Assembly (NCBI RefSeq): GCF_000787575.1
Contig: NW_012236503.1
Coordinates: 1 to 64,000 of the forward strand
DNA length: 64,000 nucleotides
Source of the DNA: Acytostelium subglobosum LB1
Lineage: Eukaryota; Evosea; Eumycetozoa; Acytosteliales; Acytosteliaceae
Reading direction: 5' to 3'
Shown here: positions 47,365 through 56,471 of the stretch, in pieces
How the letters are laid out: the number at the start of each line of letters is the position of its first letter
Numbering within the stretch: position 1 is the stretch's first letter
Notes under the pieces: generated by a model
Seen by the model: the letters and a program-made list of their open reading frames with translations, nothing else
The model's database searches: none
Told to the model about the DNA's origin: nothing
Translations under genes and position numbers: made by a program

Positions 47365-47880
47365 TACTACTCTCATGACTGTCCAGATAAGTGGGATGCC
47401 TACCTGAAGGGTGTCATGTTCACGTACCGCATCACACCGCACACTACAACTGGTTTCTCTCCATACCAACTACTCTTTGGTCGCTTTGCCAAGATCGCAG
47501 TCGAGACCAACTTCAAAGTCAATCCACTGTCTGGAGAGATTGTCCTCCAGAAGCCTGAGTCGTACGCCGAAGAGTTAGAGAACTCTTTGAAGTTTGGCTA
47601 CTACCAATCATACAAGAACAAGATGGCCCGCAATGAAGCCAACCTGTTCAGTCACAATCGTGGTCGTTCTGTTCCACAGTACAAGGTTGGAGATCCAGTC
47701 TATGTCCACATGCCAAGTGCCTCTGAGACCAGTTCTGTCCAAGGTGCTTNCAAGCTTGTACCAGCTTGGCATGGTCCTTATCGTATCCTCAAGGCTCTCG
47801 GACCAAACACCTTCTGTGTGGACCTACCAGGTCGNTACATCAAGACTGTCAACGTGGATCGAATGAAGCCTGCTGCCTAA
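47365..47880 (+). mobile_element. Integrase-type fragment of the LTR element
   Basis: Plus-strand protein-like sequence of the C-terminal integrase region of Ty3/gypsy pol (YRITPHTTTGFSPYQLLFGR, then a YKVGDPVYVHMP strand and WHGPYRILKALGPNTF). It is followed by a purine-rich tract (AAGGGGAGGTAA near 47899) directly before terminal-repeat sequence. It lies opposite in strand to the main pol region. Confidence 0.8.
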
Positions 47881-47913
47881 GCTCAAGAGGCTTCGTCTCA
47901 AGGGGAGGTAATG

Positions 47914-48106
47914 TAGTGATCTTACTCACTAACTCGCGCTCGTTGTAGTATGGACTACTACATCTAGATCATCTCACATCGGATATTGGTATAATAGATT
48001 ATTGGTATTATACTCAATCGAACCACTTCCCATAGTGTCAGTTAACAAACACTCAGTTCCATACAATATACGCACTCACCTAATCACAACTGGTACATAT
48101 AGTAGT
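47914..48106 (+). repeat. Terminal repeat of the LTR element, left copy
   Basis: Begins TGTAGTGATCTTACTCAC directly after the purine tract and is a near-exact reverse complement of the right-hand copy (about one difference). It is shorter than the right copy. Confidence 0.85.
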
Positions 48107-50486
48107 AGGCTCGAAGCAACTGGATGATTGTCTGTATGAATCTCTCACAGATTCCATCGGTCCTGGNATGATAGGGACTGGTGTTCACCTTCTTGATGTC
48201 GAAGATCTTGTTCATCTGGACAATGACATCAGCCAGGAAGTGACCTCCACAATCACTCAACAACTTCATTGGAGCGCCATATCGACAGTACCAGTCAGTG
48301 AANAGATGGTGTGCGGCAGTCTCAGCGGACTTGTCCTTGGTTGGGAATGCCTCGGCCCAACGTGTGAAGTGGTCGACGATGACCAGGATGTACTTGTTAC
48401 CATCCTTGGTCTCNGTGAGTGGACCCAGATAGTCCAAAGCGACCAACTCGAACGGACGAGACGACTCGATGGGAATGAGTAGACCCTCTCTGGTGTACTT
48501 TCTCTTTGTTGAAAGGCAAGTTGGACACGTCTGAACATGTTCCTTGATCTCCTTTATCNTTCCCGGCCAGAAGTATCTCTCCTTGATCTTGTAGATGGTC
48601 TTGGNAATACCAAAGTGTCCTCCATGGATTGGATCGTCATGGAAGAGCTGGACGATGCGCGATGTGACCGTGGCTGGGACACACACTCTTGGATTGACNA
48701 CTGGCGATGTTGATCCAACACGTGATTCAGGATGCTTGGAACCACGAAACAAGATGCCCTTGTTATATAGGAAGAACTCTGACTCAATGACCACTCGACG
48801 AGCCAGATGTTGGTCCTCTGGCAGCTCCTTCTTCTCAATGTAGTTGATGAAAAGCATCAATTGGGGATCTGCCTTGATCTCTCTGATCCACACATCTCTT
48901 GACAATTCCTCCGTGGCACCAACGATGTTGACGGTCTCCTCGTCTTTGACCGGGTCACGGGATAGGCAGTCACTTGCTTTGTTGAGATGTCCAGGACGAT
49001 ACACAATCTCAAAGTCCATGTCTTGCAGAAACAGAGCCCATCTGATCAGACGACTGTTCATCNTGGCTGTGAACAAGTAGCGCAATGGCTGATGGTCGGT
49101 GATCACTGTGAACCGGGTGCCATGTAGGTATGGACGGTAGTGCTCGATGGCCAATACAATGGCCANACATTCTCTCTCAGTGGCCGAGTAGTTGACTTGG
49201 GCAGAGTTGAATGTCTTGGAGAAGTAAGAAACAACCTTGTTGTTCTGGAGCAACACAGCACCTGCTCCATATGCGGACGCATCTGTTTCGAGCACCCACA
49301 ACGATGACAGGTCTGGAAAGGACAATGTTGTGGCCTCACACAACTGTTTGATCACTTTCTGACGAACTCGCTCCAACTCTGGAGTCCATTCCCAGGGTAC
49401 ATCCTTNCTGGTGAGTAGATACAATGGTCTTAGGAGACTGGCGAGATGAGGTACGAATGCTCTTGAGTAGTTGACCAGACCAATGAAGGACAACAGAGTT
49501 GTGACATTGACAGGTTGCTTGAGCTCCTGGAGAGCCTTGCACTTGGCTGGGTCAACCTGGAGACCCTTGTTGGATATGAGGTAGCCAAGAAAGATAAGTC
49601 GATCTTTGGCAAAGACACACTTCTTGACGTTCACCTTGAAGTTGTGCTTGCGTAGTATCTCAAACACTTGACGCAGTAGTTTGACATGCTCTGGAAGAGA
49701 CTTGGAATAGAGAATAACGTCATCGAGGTACAAAAATATACCTTTGTTGATCAATGACTTGAAGATAGTGTACATGCAACGAGAGAATGTAGCCACAGCG
49801 TTACACAGACCGAGCGGCAAACTCTTGAATTGGTAAAGACCAGTATGAGTGATGAATGCAGTCATAGGACGGATGGCCTTGGCGACGGCGAGTTGCGTGT
49901 AACCATTCAACATATCAATGGTACTGAACACAGTGGCACCATGAAAGTTGGCCCATTGCTCCTCCAGCCTTGGTAACGGGTACTTGTCTTTGATGGTGAT
50001 GTCGTTCAATTTCTTGTACGACACGACAAGACGATAGCTGTCACCCTTTGGAACAAGGACTGGCGCAGCGGAGAATGGAGATGACGAGTCCTCAATAGAG
50101 TCCATTTTGAGTTGTCTATCAATCTCGGTCTCCAAGAATGCCTTCTCTTTGATTGAAAAGTGTTGGAGACGGGCAGTAGTTGGAGTTGCACCTTGGATGA
50201 GGTTGATCTCATGTTCCACAACAGTGATTTGGCAAGCTTTCTCCAACTTCTCAGCAAAGATATCATCGTAGTCATTCAACACATCCTCCACTGACTCTGT
50301 AGATTCAGGCTTGGACTTTGTTAAAGTTGGCATTGACTCATTGACAATGGCTATGGCCTCGGTGACATCCACGATAGAACCTACGGCGGTCTTGACATCC
50401 GATGAAGCGAACAGCTTACTGGACCAGCCTTGATTGTTGGTTATTAACTTCTTGCTTGTCAATACATCCAACTTGAGTGCGGTCAA
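48084..50486 (-). mobile_element. Pol-like region of the LTR element (RT, RNase H, integrase)
   Basis: Minus-strand reverse transcriptase (DKYPLPRLEEQW, FSTIDMLNGYTQLAV, YLDDVILYSK), RNase H (VLETDASAYGAGAVL, YSATEREC) and integrase (zinc-binding HHCC region near 48500-48650, then [27 protein letters not shown]), the Ty3/gypsy order. Several ambiguous bases are present. Treated as part of a fossil element. Confidence 0.88.
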
Positions 50487-50687
50487 AACCTAGAACGCAC
50501 TTGAATAACAGATCACTCTTCTGTATGACACGTAGTCTGACAACGGTCTCTATCTTGGCCAGTTTGAAAACCAGCTCGACACTGCCCACCACGTTGATTG
50601 GTGTGCCATTGGCAGCTTTTAGAATACTCCTTGGCGCACCTACTCTTGCACCAAGCTCGGACACCAGGTCCTCACGTACCAGTGAGT

Positions 50688-50787
50688 NNNNNNNNNNNNN
50701 NNNNNNNNNNNNNNNNNNNNNNNNNNNNNNNNNNNNNNNNNNNNNNNNNNNNNNNNNNNNNNNNNNNNNNNNNNNNNNNNNNNNNNN
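50688..50787. other. Assembly gap, 100 N
   Basis: Exactly 100 N, the usual placeholder for a gap of unknown size, inside the LTR element. Repeated DNA is a common cause. Confidence 0.98.
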
Positions 50788-51202
50788 CTTGAGCAATCTG
50801 TGGGTTCAGGGCTTTGAGCAACATGAGCACCTTCACTTGCTCACCCATCACCCCGGGCGGAACAGTAGACGCCTTTGTCTTAAAGTTGGCAAGGAACAGG
50901 GACAAAGTAGGGAACTGAGACTGTTTCAACTCCATCAGTTCAGCTACAGGACCTTGGGATGGCTTCCGATAAGCGGCTATAAGAATGTTGGCAGCATTAT
51001 CAAATGTCTCTCTCTCCCCTTGTGGAACGGATAATAGTAAATTGGCAGCTTGTCCTTTCAAGGACGCCATAAGATGCCTTATAGAACGTTGAGGATACAA
51101 AACCCTCAACTGAGCTATAAAAAGTACCACAGGTTGTGGATCTACATCCGAACCAAAGAATAACGGTGCGTTGGCAACCAGCGGGGTTTCAACATTAGCC
51201 AT
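50788..51202 (-). mobile_element. Gag-like region of the LTR element
   Basis: Minus-strand frame beginning MANVETPLVANAPLFFGSD, then a helical capsid-like stretch (LYPQRSIRHLMASLKGQAA, FLANFKTKA) as in Ty3-type Gag. It is cut off by the assembly gap. Confidence 0.7.
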
Positions 51203-51227
51203 GATCCAATTCCAGCAGGCGCGTATC

Positions 51228-51319
51228 TTAAGTGTCGCCAAATATAATGAAGTACCTTAATATGGAGTTAATATAACTGGGTAAAGGACTGCAGGTGTCG
51301 CCAAATATAATGAAGTATT
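51228..51319. repeat. Direct repeat of ~23 bases, GTGTCGCCAAATATAATGAA...
   Basis: Two copies about 65 bases apart (starting near 51231 and 51295) share GTGTCGCCAAATATAATGAA and the following GTA. The right copy overlaps the primer-binding site, and the left copy lies just upstream of gag. Confidence 0.8.
51289..51303 (-). other. Primer-binding site matching tRNA-Ser 3' end
   Basis: The plus strand here reads CTGCAGGTGTCGCCA. That equals the last 12 bases of the tRNA-Ser at 51713-51793 plus the post-transcriptional CCA. On the element's sense (minus) strand this is therefore a 15-base complement to the 3' end of tRNA-Ser, in the expected place just inside the 5' terminal repeat. Confidence 0.85.
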
Positions 51320-51644
51320 TTGGATCCAGACACACAAGTAATATAGTTATATAACTAATAGGATAAGATAGATATCAATCAGAAGGATAATATAGACACC
51401 CAAGGATTTAAGATGGGAATAATTGGATGAACTTTAATGAATGAGTACAACTACTATATGTACCAGTTGTGATTAGGTGAGTGCGTATATTGTATGGAAC
51501 TGAGTGTTTGTTAACTGTCACTATGGGAAGTGGTTCGATTGAGTATAATACCAATAATCTATTATACCAATATCCGATGTGAGATGATCTAGATGTAGTA
51601 GTCCATACTACAACGAGCGCGAGTTAGTGAGTAAGATCACTACA
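51304..51644 (-). repeat. Terminal repeat of the LTR element, right copy
   Basis: About 340 bases; on the minus strand it begins TGTAGTGATCTTACTCAC (51644) and ends beside the primer-binding site. It shares about 193 bases with the left copy in inverted orientation. It ends 68 bases before the tRNA-Ser. Confidence 0.8.
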
Positions 51645-51712
51645 GGAGGAGGGTAGCTCCGACAATTTTTTAGTATAAAATCCTCGGTTTGTTGTCAACT
51701 TTTATCAAAAAA

Positions 51713-51793
51713 GACACCTTAGCCAAGTGGTTACGGCGATTGACTAGAAATCAATTCCCTTCGGGGGCGCAGGTTCGAATCCTGCAGGTGTCG
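51713..51793 (+). tRNA. tRNA-Ser, anticodon AGA
   Basis: Acceptor arms GACACCT/AGGTGTC pair over 7 bases with G as discriminator. A box TTAGCCAAGTGG; anticodon stem ATTGA/TCAAT around loop CTAGAAA (anticodon AGA); class II variable arm TCCCTTCGGGGGC; T arm GCAGG-TTCGAAT-CCTGC with B box GGTTCGAATCC. No intron. Anticodon and long variable arm agree on serine. The T-rich run after 51797 fits a Pol III terminator. Confidence 0.97.
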
Positions 51794-52340
51794 AATCTTT
51801 TATTATTATTATTATTTACCCTTTGGAATGATTCCAGGGTCCTCCAAATCCCAAAACGCCACTCCTCACACCGCAATGGAGGAGGACTCAGACCGAGACG
51901 AGTCATCCGGCATGCTGCTTGACAAGCTGACGGCTGAGGCACCTACACATCCAGACGCATTAGTCGCTTCGACTACCAACGAGCCACCAACACCTACGAC
52001 CAAGGAAGTTGTTGACCCACCAGAACAGAAGGCTACCTTCAAGCCCCTCTCTCTCCGTAGAAGACGTGATGAGCCAGCCACTCCCCCCCATGCGGGAGTG
52101 CCCAACACGGTGTCACCCATCAACCCAATCAAGAAAGCACCCAAGAAGACTCGCGTTCACCCCCCAGCATCGATACCAACCCCATCTTCCCTCCCAACAA
52201 CAAAAAAAACATAATCAACAAAAAAAAACAGGAAAACGAAACTAAAATAGGACTAACCATTCCCGACTCTTCAATTACGCCCATTTATTTGCAATATAAT
52301 AAACCTCCACATTAAATAGTCTAAAAAAAAAAAAAATCCC
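51794..52340 (+). mobile_element. Possible non-LTR (TRE-like) relic 3' of tRNA-Ser
   Basis: About 30 bases after the tRNA a single open frame (51828-52214; an inner start at 51876 gives MEEDSDRDESSGMLLDKL) codes for a Pro/Thr/Lys-rich disordered protein with no domain. It is followed by A-runs (52201-52235) and A13 at 52323-52335. The motif TCCCAAAACG occurs both before and after the frame. Dictyostelid TRE elements are known to insert at fixed distances around tRNA genes and to end in oligo(A), so a shortened TRE-type element is a reasonable reading. A small host gene is the alternative. No reverse transcriptase is present. Confidence 0.35.
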
Positions 52341-52501
52341 AAAACGGGACTTTAACAATTGGAAGTAATTTACAAAAAACTGTTGAGCAACTGGCCCTCC
52401 CAGGTTGAAATTAATAATAAAAAAAACAAAATCGAGAGTGTCGTTTTCAAACAATACCAACTCCATTGTTAATCAAAAGATCATAATAAGTTGTAATCAA
52501 C

Positions 52502-52539
<38 letters not shown>

Positions 52540-52559
52540 ATATAACAATAAACACAACC
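52341..52559. other. Intergenic, MORN gene promoter
   Basis: AT-rich, with a TA repeat at 52516-52537 next to the MORN-protein start. No gene seen. Confidence 0.5.
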
Positions 52560-54050
52560 ATGAACAGCTATTATCAGATGAGAATATTAAAGAGAGGTGT
52601 CTTTCTATTCAATACTTATAACAGAAACACTCCAACAACTACTCCTCTCTTAAGATTCAATATCAACAACAACAACAACAACTCATACAACTCTTACAAC
52701 TCTTACAACTCAATCAATCAACATATAAGATCATTCTCCTTCACTCAACAACATAACCAACAGCAACAACAACAACCTAGTTTGAAGGACTTGCTCAATG
52801 TCAAACCACGAGACTCTTTAATAACATTGATCAATACATTGGAGATACCAGATATCAATGAGGAGAGAGAACGATTGATCGAAACACACTCGCAGGAGAA
52901 GAGACAGATTGAACAGATGCACCAGGAGATGATACCCAGCGTCAAGAGTCCTCGCGAGATTGAGTATGAAGTGGCCGATCTCAGACTGACCGACCCCACC
53001 GGTGAGCTACAGCAACCGGTGAAGGACAGTGGCCCCATGGAGATCTTAGAGCCAGACACAAAGGCAGGCGAGATCGAGTCGGGCTCGGGCACCAAGTTCA
53101 AGGGCGGCCTCTCCGACAGTGGACTGCCACACGGCGCAGGCGAGTACGAGACGGCGCGAGGAGACATATACCTGGGCGAGTTTCAAAATGGCAAGAAGGA
53201 GGGCGCCGGCAGATACATGTGGAGGACCGGCAACTATTACGACGGCTTCTGGAAGGCCGACAAGCGATGCGGACTGGGCAAGTATCAGGACGCGTCCGGT
53301 GCCTGGTTCGAGGGCATCTGGGACAACGACCTGCAGCACGGCCCTGGCGTGATGATCTTTGGCAAGACAGACATCCGTGGCGAGTGGGAGCATGGCGAGC
53401 TGGTGCGCGGCCACGAGGTGCACCAGGACACAGGCATCGAGTACTTTGGTCAGTTCAAGAATGGCAAATGGAATGGCGTCGGCAAGCTGTCCTACAAGGA
53501 CGGCACCATCTTTGAGGGCCTCTTCAAGGCGGGTGTGCGACACGGCCAAGGCCGACTCATCTCGCGCGATCAGATGTTTGAGTCACAGTGGATCAATGGC
53601 GCGCCAAGCGGCAAGGCCAAGCTCACCTCACAGGACTTCACGTGCGAGGGCGAGATCAACAATGGCGAGATCAACAATGGCACACTCAAGATTGCAGGCC
53701 GTGGCGTGTACGTCGGCGGAATCAGGAACTTTGCGCCGCACGGCTACGGCGAGGAGTGTCTGCAGGACGGATGCTACTATCAGGGCCAGTTTGTCGATGG
53801 CAAGCGTCATGGAATGGGCACACACAAGTGGAGCGACGGCACCGTGTACCGCGGCACATGGGTCGACGACTACCGCGTTGGCTGGGGCCAAATGATCTTC
53901 CCCAACGGCAAGGGTTGGGAGGGCGAGTTCAACGAGCATTTGGCCACCACGACGACAGAGGACGGCCATGCCAGCTCGATTGGATTAGTCGACAATGGAC
54001 AAATCAAGCAGATCGACTTGAACAACATCGATGACAATTCACAACCATAG
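52560..54050 (+). CDS. MORN-repeat protein
   Basis: Single exon, 496 residues. The head is basic and Asn/Tyr/Ser-rich (MNSYYQMRILKRGVFLFNTY, later HIRSFSFTQQ) and could be a mitochondrial presequence, or simply low complexity. From about residue 180 there are at least eight MORN units: DIYLGEFQNGKKEGAG, NYYDGFWKADKRCGLGKY, AWFEGIWDNDLQHGPG, IEYFGQFKNGKWNGVGKL, TIFEGLFKAGVRHGQGRL, CYYQGQFVDGKRHGMG, TVYRGTWVDDYRVGWGQ. MORN arrays form extended beta hairpins that scaffold or bind lipids; the partner is unknown. No kinase, PIP5K or SET domain accompanies them. GC content is higher than in neighbouring genes, driven by the Gly-rich repeats. Confidence 0.87.
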   Translation: MNSYYQMRILKRGVFLFNTYNRNTPTTTPLLRFNINNNNNNSYNSYNSYNSINQHIRSFSFTQQHNQQQQQQPSLKDLLNVKPRDSLITLINTLEIPDINEERERLIETHSQEKRQIEQMHQEMIPSVKSPREIEYEVADLRLTDPTGELQQPVKDSGPMEILEPDTKAGEIESGSGTKFKGGLSDSGLPHGAGEYETARGDIYLGEFQNGKKEGAGRYMWRTGNYYDGFWKADKRCGLGKYQDASGAWFEGIWDNDLQHGPGVMIFGKTDIRGEWEHGELVRGHEVHQDTGIEYFGQFKNGKWNGVGKLSYKDGTIFEGLFKAGVRHGQGRLISRDQMFESQWINGAPSGKAKLTSQDFTCEGEINNGEINNGTLKIAGRGVYVGGIRNFAPHGYGEECLQDGCYYQGQFVDGKRHGMGTHKWSDGTVYRGTWVDDYRVGWGQMIFPNGKGWEGEFNEHLATTTTEDGHASSIGLVDNGQIKQIDLNNIDDNSQP

Positions 54051-54241
54051 ATAAGGGGTGCGCATAATCGAGCGTCAAGATATCTTGCTCGTTGTGTCCA
54101 CTGTTGGTCCTATGGAGTAACACTAAAACATCCAAATATAGTATACTATGATTGATTGGAATTATTCCATTAATTCAATCATCCAAGTTTGTTAGATGGT
54201 CCTGCATGCCTGCGTGGCGTAGGATTGATTTATTCATTCGT

Positions 54242-56278
54242 TTACTCATCGTCCTCCTCCTCTTCGTCATCACTGAGACCCTCAAGCAATGATTGAAGAA
54301 GTTTGGATGATTGTTCGGTTGGTAGGGCTGACTCTTCTTCGTTCTCTTCTTCGTCATCCTCCTCATCTTGCTCATCCTCAGCGGCGGATCTGGCGCCAGT
54401 CTTATTGATGATAATTCCATCCTCAAACTGGTTTGATGATGATGTTGTCTCTGTATCCTCCTCCTTGTTCTCAACATCATCCTTGTGTTGCATGATGTCC
54501 TCCAATATCTTCTCTATTCTGTCCAGTGTGATTGTTCTGATGGCCTTGGTCAGGTCTGCCTTTGGATGTGACAGGGACAGGAGTTGTGGATTTTTAGTGA
54601 GGTATGTCACCAATGATTGTGGTGGCTGTAATGAAGTTGAAGCAATCTTCACCTTCAATCTCAAGTCATCCCTTGTGATTGTGAACAACTTTGTTGCCTT
54701 CTCATACAAAATCCTTGACCTAATGATTGATTGATCGATTGATTAGTATGAGGTGATTGGAATAATTCCAGTGATTGGGATACTATACCTTAGATATGCG
54801 ATGGCTGAGGTGGGTGGAGTGAGATCGGATGATGCCATGAACTTGGTGATCAGAAGTGGAATGATTCCATTTGATTGTGAGACGTAGTGTGGCGAGGTAG
54901 TGTTGCTAAAGTCAAACTCGTTGAGGATTGTGGTGAGCTTGCCAAGGAAGCGAGTGTGGCCTAGCAATGACATGACCACCGTGTAATCAGTGTCGAATGA
55001 TCGCTTGGCATCCACTGCACTCAGCGCCAATGTAATCTTCAGTACCTCTCTTGCCAACGATACGAATCCAGTCTCATAGTCCTTATTCTCCCTCTGCTCA
55101 ATGTTTGGCAGGACCACCATTCTCAAGTACTTGGCCAAGCTTCCATATGCCTGCTCCACTCTGTAAGTAAGTTATTGTGTGTTAGTATGTTCCATTCCAT
55201 TCCATTCCATTCCAATCCATTCCAATCCATTCCAATCCAATCTATGATCAGTTACATTTTGGCGTCGTTATAGTTGATACTGGACAGTAGTTTGGCGATA
55301 ACATCGATATACTTTAGGCTGTCCGACTGGAGTGATTGAGTCAGTCAACGAATGGGATTGGAGTCATGTCATACATTGCCATATCTATCTTACCTTGGTT
55401 GATGTTGTTGAGATGACGATGATCTTGTTCAATTGTTCCAAGACGTTGGACTTGCTTGGTATGAAATGGTTGCGCACGATTGCCATTGATGAGTCGGTTG
55501 GGACGGCCTGCAGTGCTGATTGTTTATCTATATAATCCATCATACTTGGTAAGTATATTTGATTGATTGATCAATTGATTGAATGAGTGTATGTATACAT
55601 ACATAGGATATCGATTGATGCGTCGTGTGTCTTCTCTTGGAGCATTGATGTGATTGATTCCTCACCACCGATGCATTGACTTCTGATTATGTGATTGATG
55701 CTCTTGACCAACTTGTATGGACGCTCCTTCTCCTGTTGCTCAGTAGTGTCATCATCACCGTTGACAATCTGATCGGCATCGGCTTGATCTGACGAATCGG
55801 CATCATCATTGTGACTGTTATCCTTGCTGACGGTGGTCTCGATGACGTTGAGTGCATTCTTGACCAAGTGAAAGAACTTGTCCCAGGCGGCCAACTTGAA
55901 CAACAACTCCTTTATCTCTAGATTCTTGACCTGTTGCACTGACTCGATATAAAAGCTACGTAGACGATCACTTCTAACACGAGCATTACTCGGGCATGTT
56001 GCAATAAAAGTGCTCGCCATCGTATTAATGAATCTCGTTGCCAATGTAAGTTGGAATGTTGCCTTCTTCTTTATAATCTTTTTCTCTGTTGGTTCATCAT
56101 GTTCTTGTTCTTGTTGTATTTGTTCTTGTTCATCTTCAATCTTCATCTTTACATCCTCTTTATCATTTGTTGATGTTGTTGTTGTTGTTGTTGTAGTTCT
56201 CTTTCTCTTCATTGTTGAAGGCTTTGTCTCCTTCTTGACTTGTGATAACTTCTTTGTCGTTGTAGCTTTGTTCATCAT
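54242..56278 (-). CDS. Unrecognised five-exon protein with basic head and acidic tail
   Basis: Exons on the minus strand: 56278-55603, 55527-55394, 55326-55256, 55160-54789, 54719-54242, joined in frame to 576 residues. The first ~75 residues are Lys/Thr/Glu-rich (KRKRTTTTTTTTST, KKIIKKK) and look like a nuclear or nucleolar signal. The middle is helical (ATRFINTMASTFIATCPSNAR, LEIKELLFKLAAWDKFFHLV, VEQAYGSLAKYLRMVVLPNI). The end is a long Asp/Glu run (LEGLSDDEEEEDDE). This shape is common in nucleolar ribosome-assembly factors, but no family motif is recognised and no function is claimed. The intron between exons 3 and 4 contains a TGGAA-type pentamer array. Confidence 0.7.
55190..55240. repeat. 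TTCCA pentamer array inside an intron
   Basis: About ten head-to-tail TTCCA/TCCAT-type pentamers (TGGAA on the transcribed strand) with a few AATCC variants. They lie within the 55161-55255 intron of the preceding minus-strand gene. Confidence 0.85.
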
Positions 56279-56471
56279 TATATATATGTATATTATCTCT
56301 CTCTCTCGCTCTATCAAACATTCATTCAAAGACTCAATTTGATTGTTTCGTTCGGTTTTTCAAAGATGAAGACTAAAACATACCCTCACAGACATACCCT
56401 CGCATTAATTTTTGACTTCAAATTTGAACATTTCAAGTTCATTCATCCATATTCACTTCACATTTGGAATA

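Larger units (their letters stand above)
47336..51644 (-). mobile_element. Ty3/gypsy-type LTR retrotransposon, rearranged fossil
   Basis: Parts visible: long terminal repeat sequence at both sides but in opposite orientation (47914-48106 and about 51304-51644), a primer-binding site (51289-51303), gag-like and pol-like sequence on the minus strand, and an integrase-type piece with a following purine tract on the plus strand at the left. Pol order (protease region, reverse transcriptase, RNase H, integrase) is that of Ty3/gypsy. The element is broken: parts lie on both strands, indicating at least one large rearrangement or a chimeric assembly, and an assembly gap lies inside. The two terminal repeats differ at about one site in ~190, so the insertion(s) look recent. 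It sits just upstream of a tRNA-Ser, the neighbourhood known for several dictyostelid LTR elements. Confidence 0.85.
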
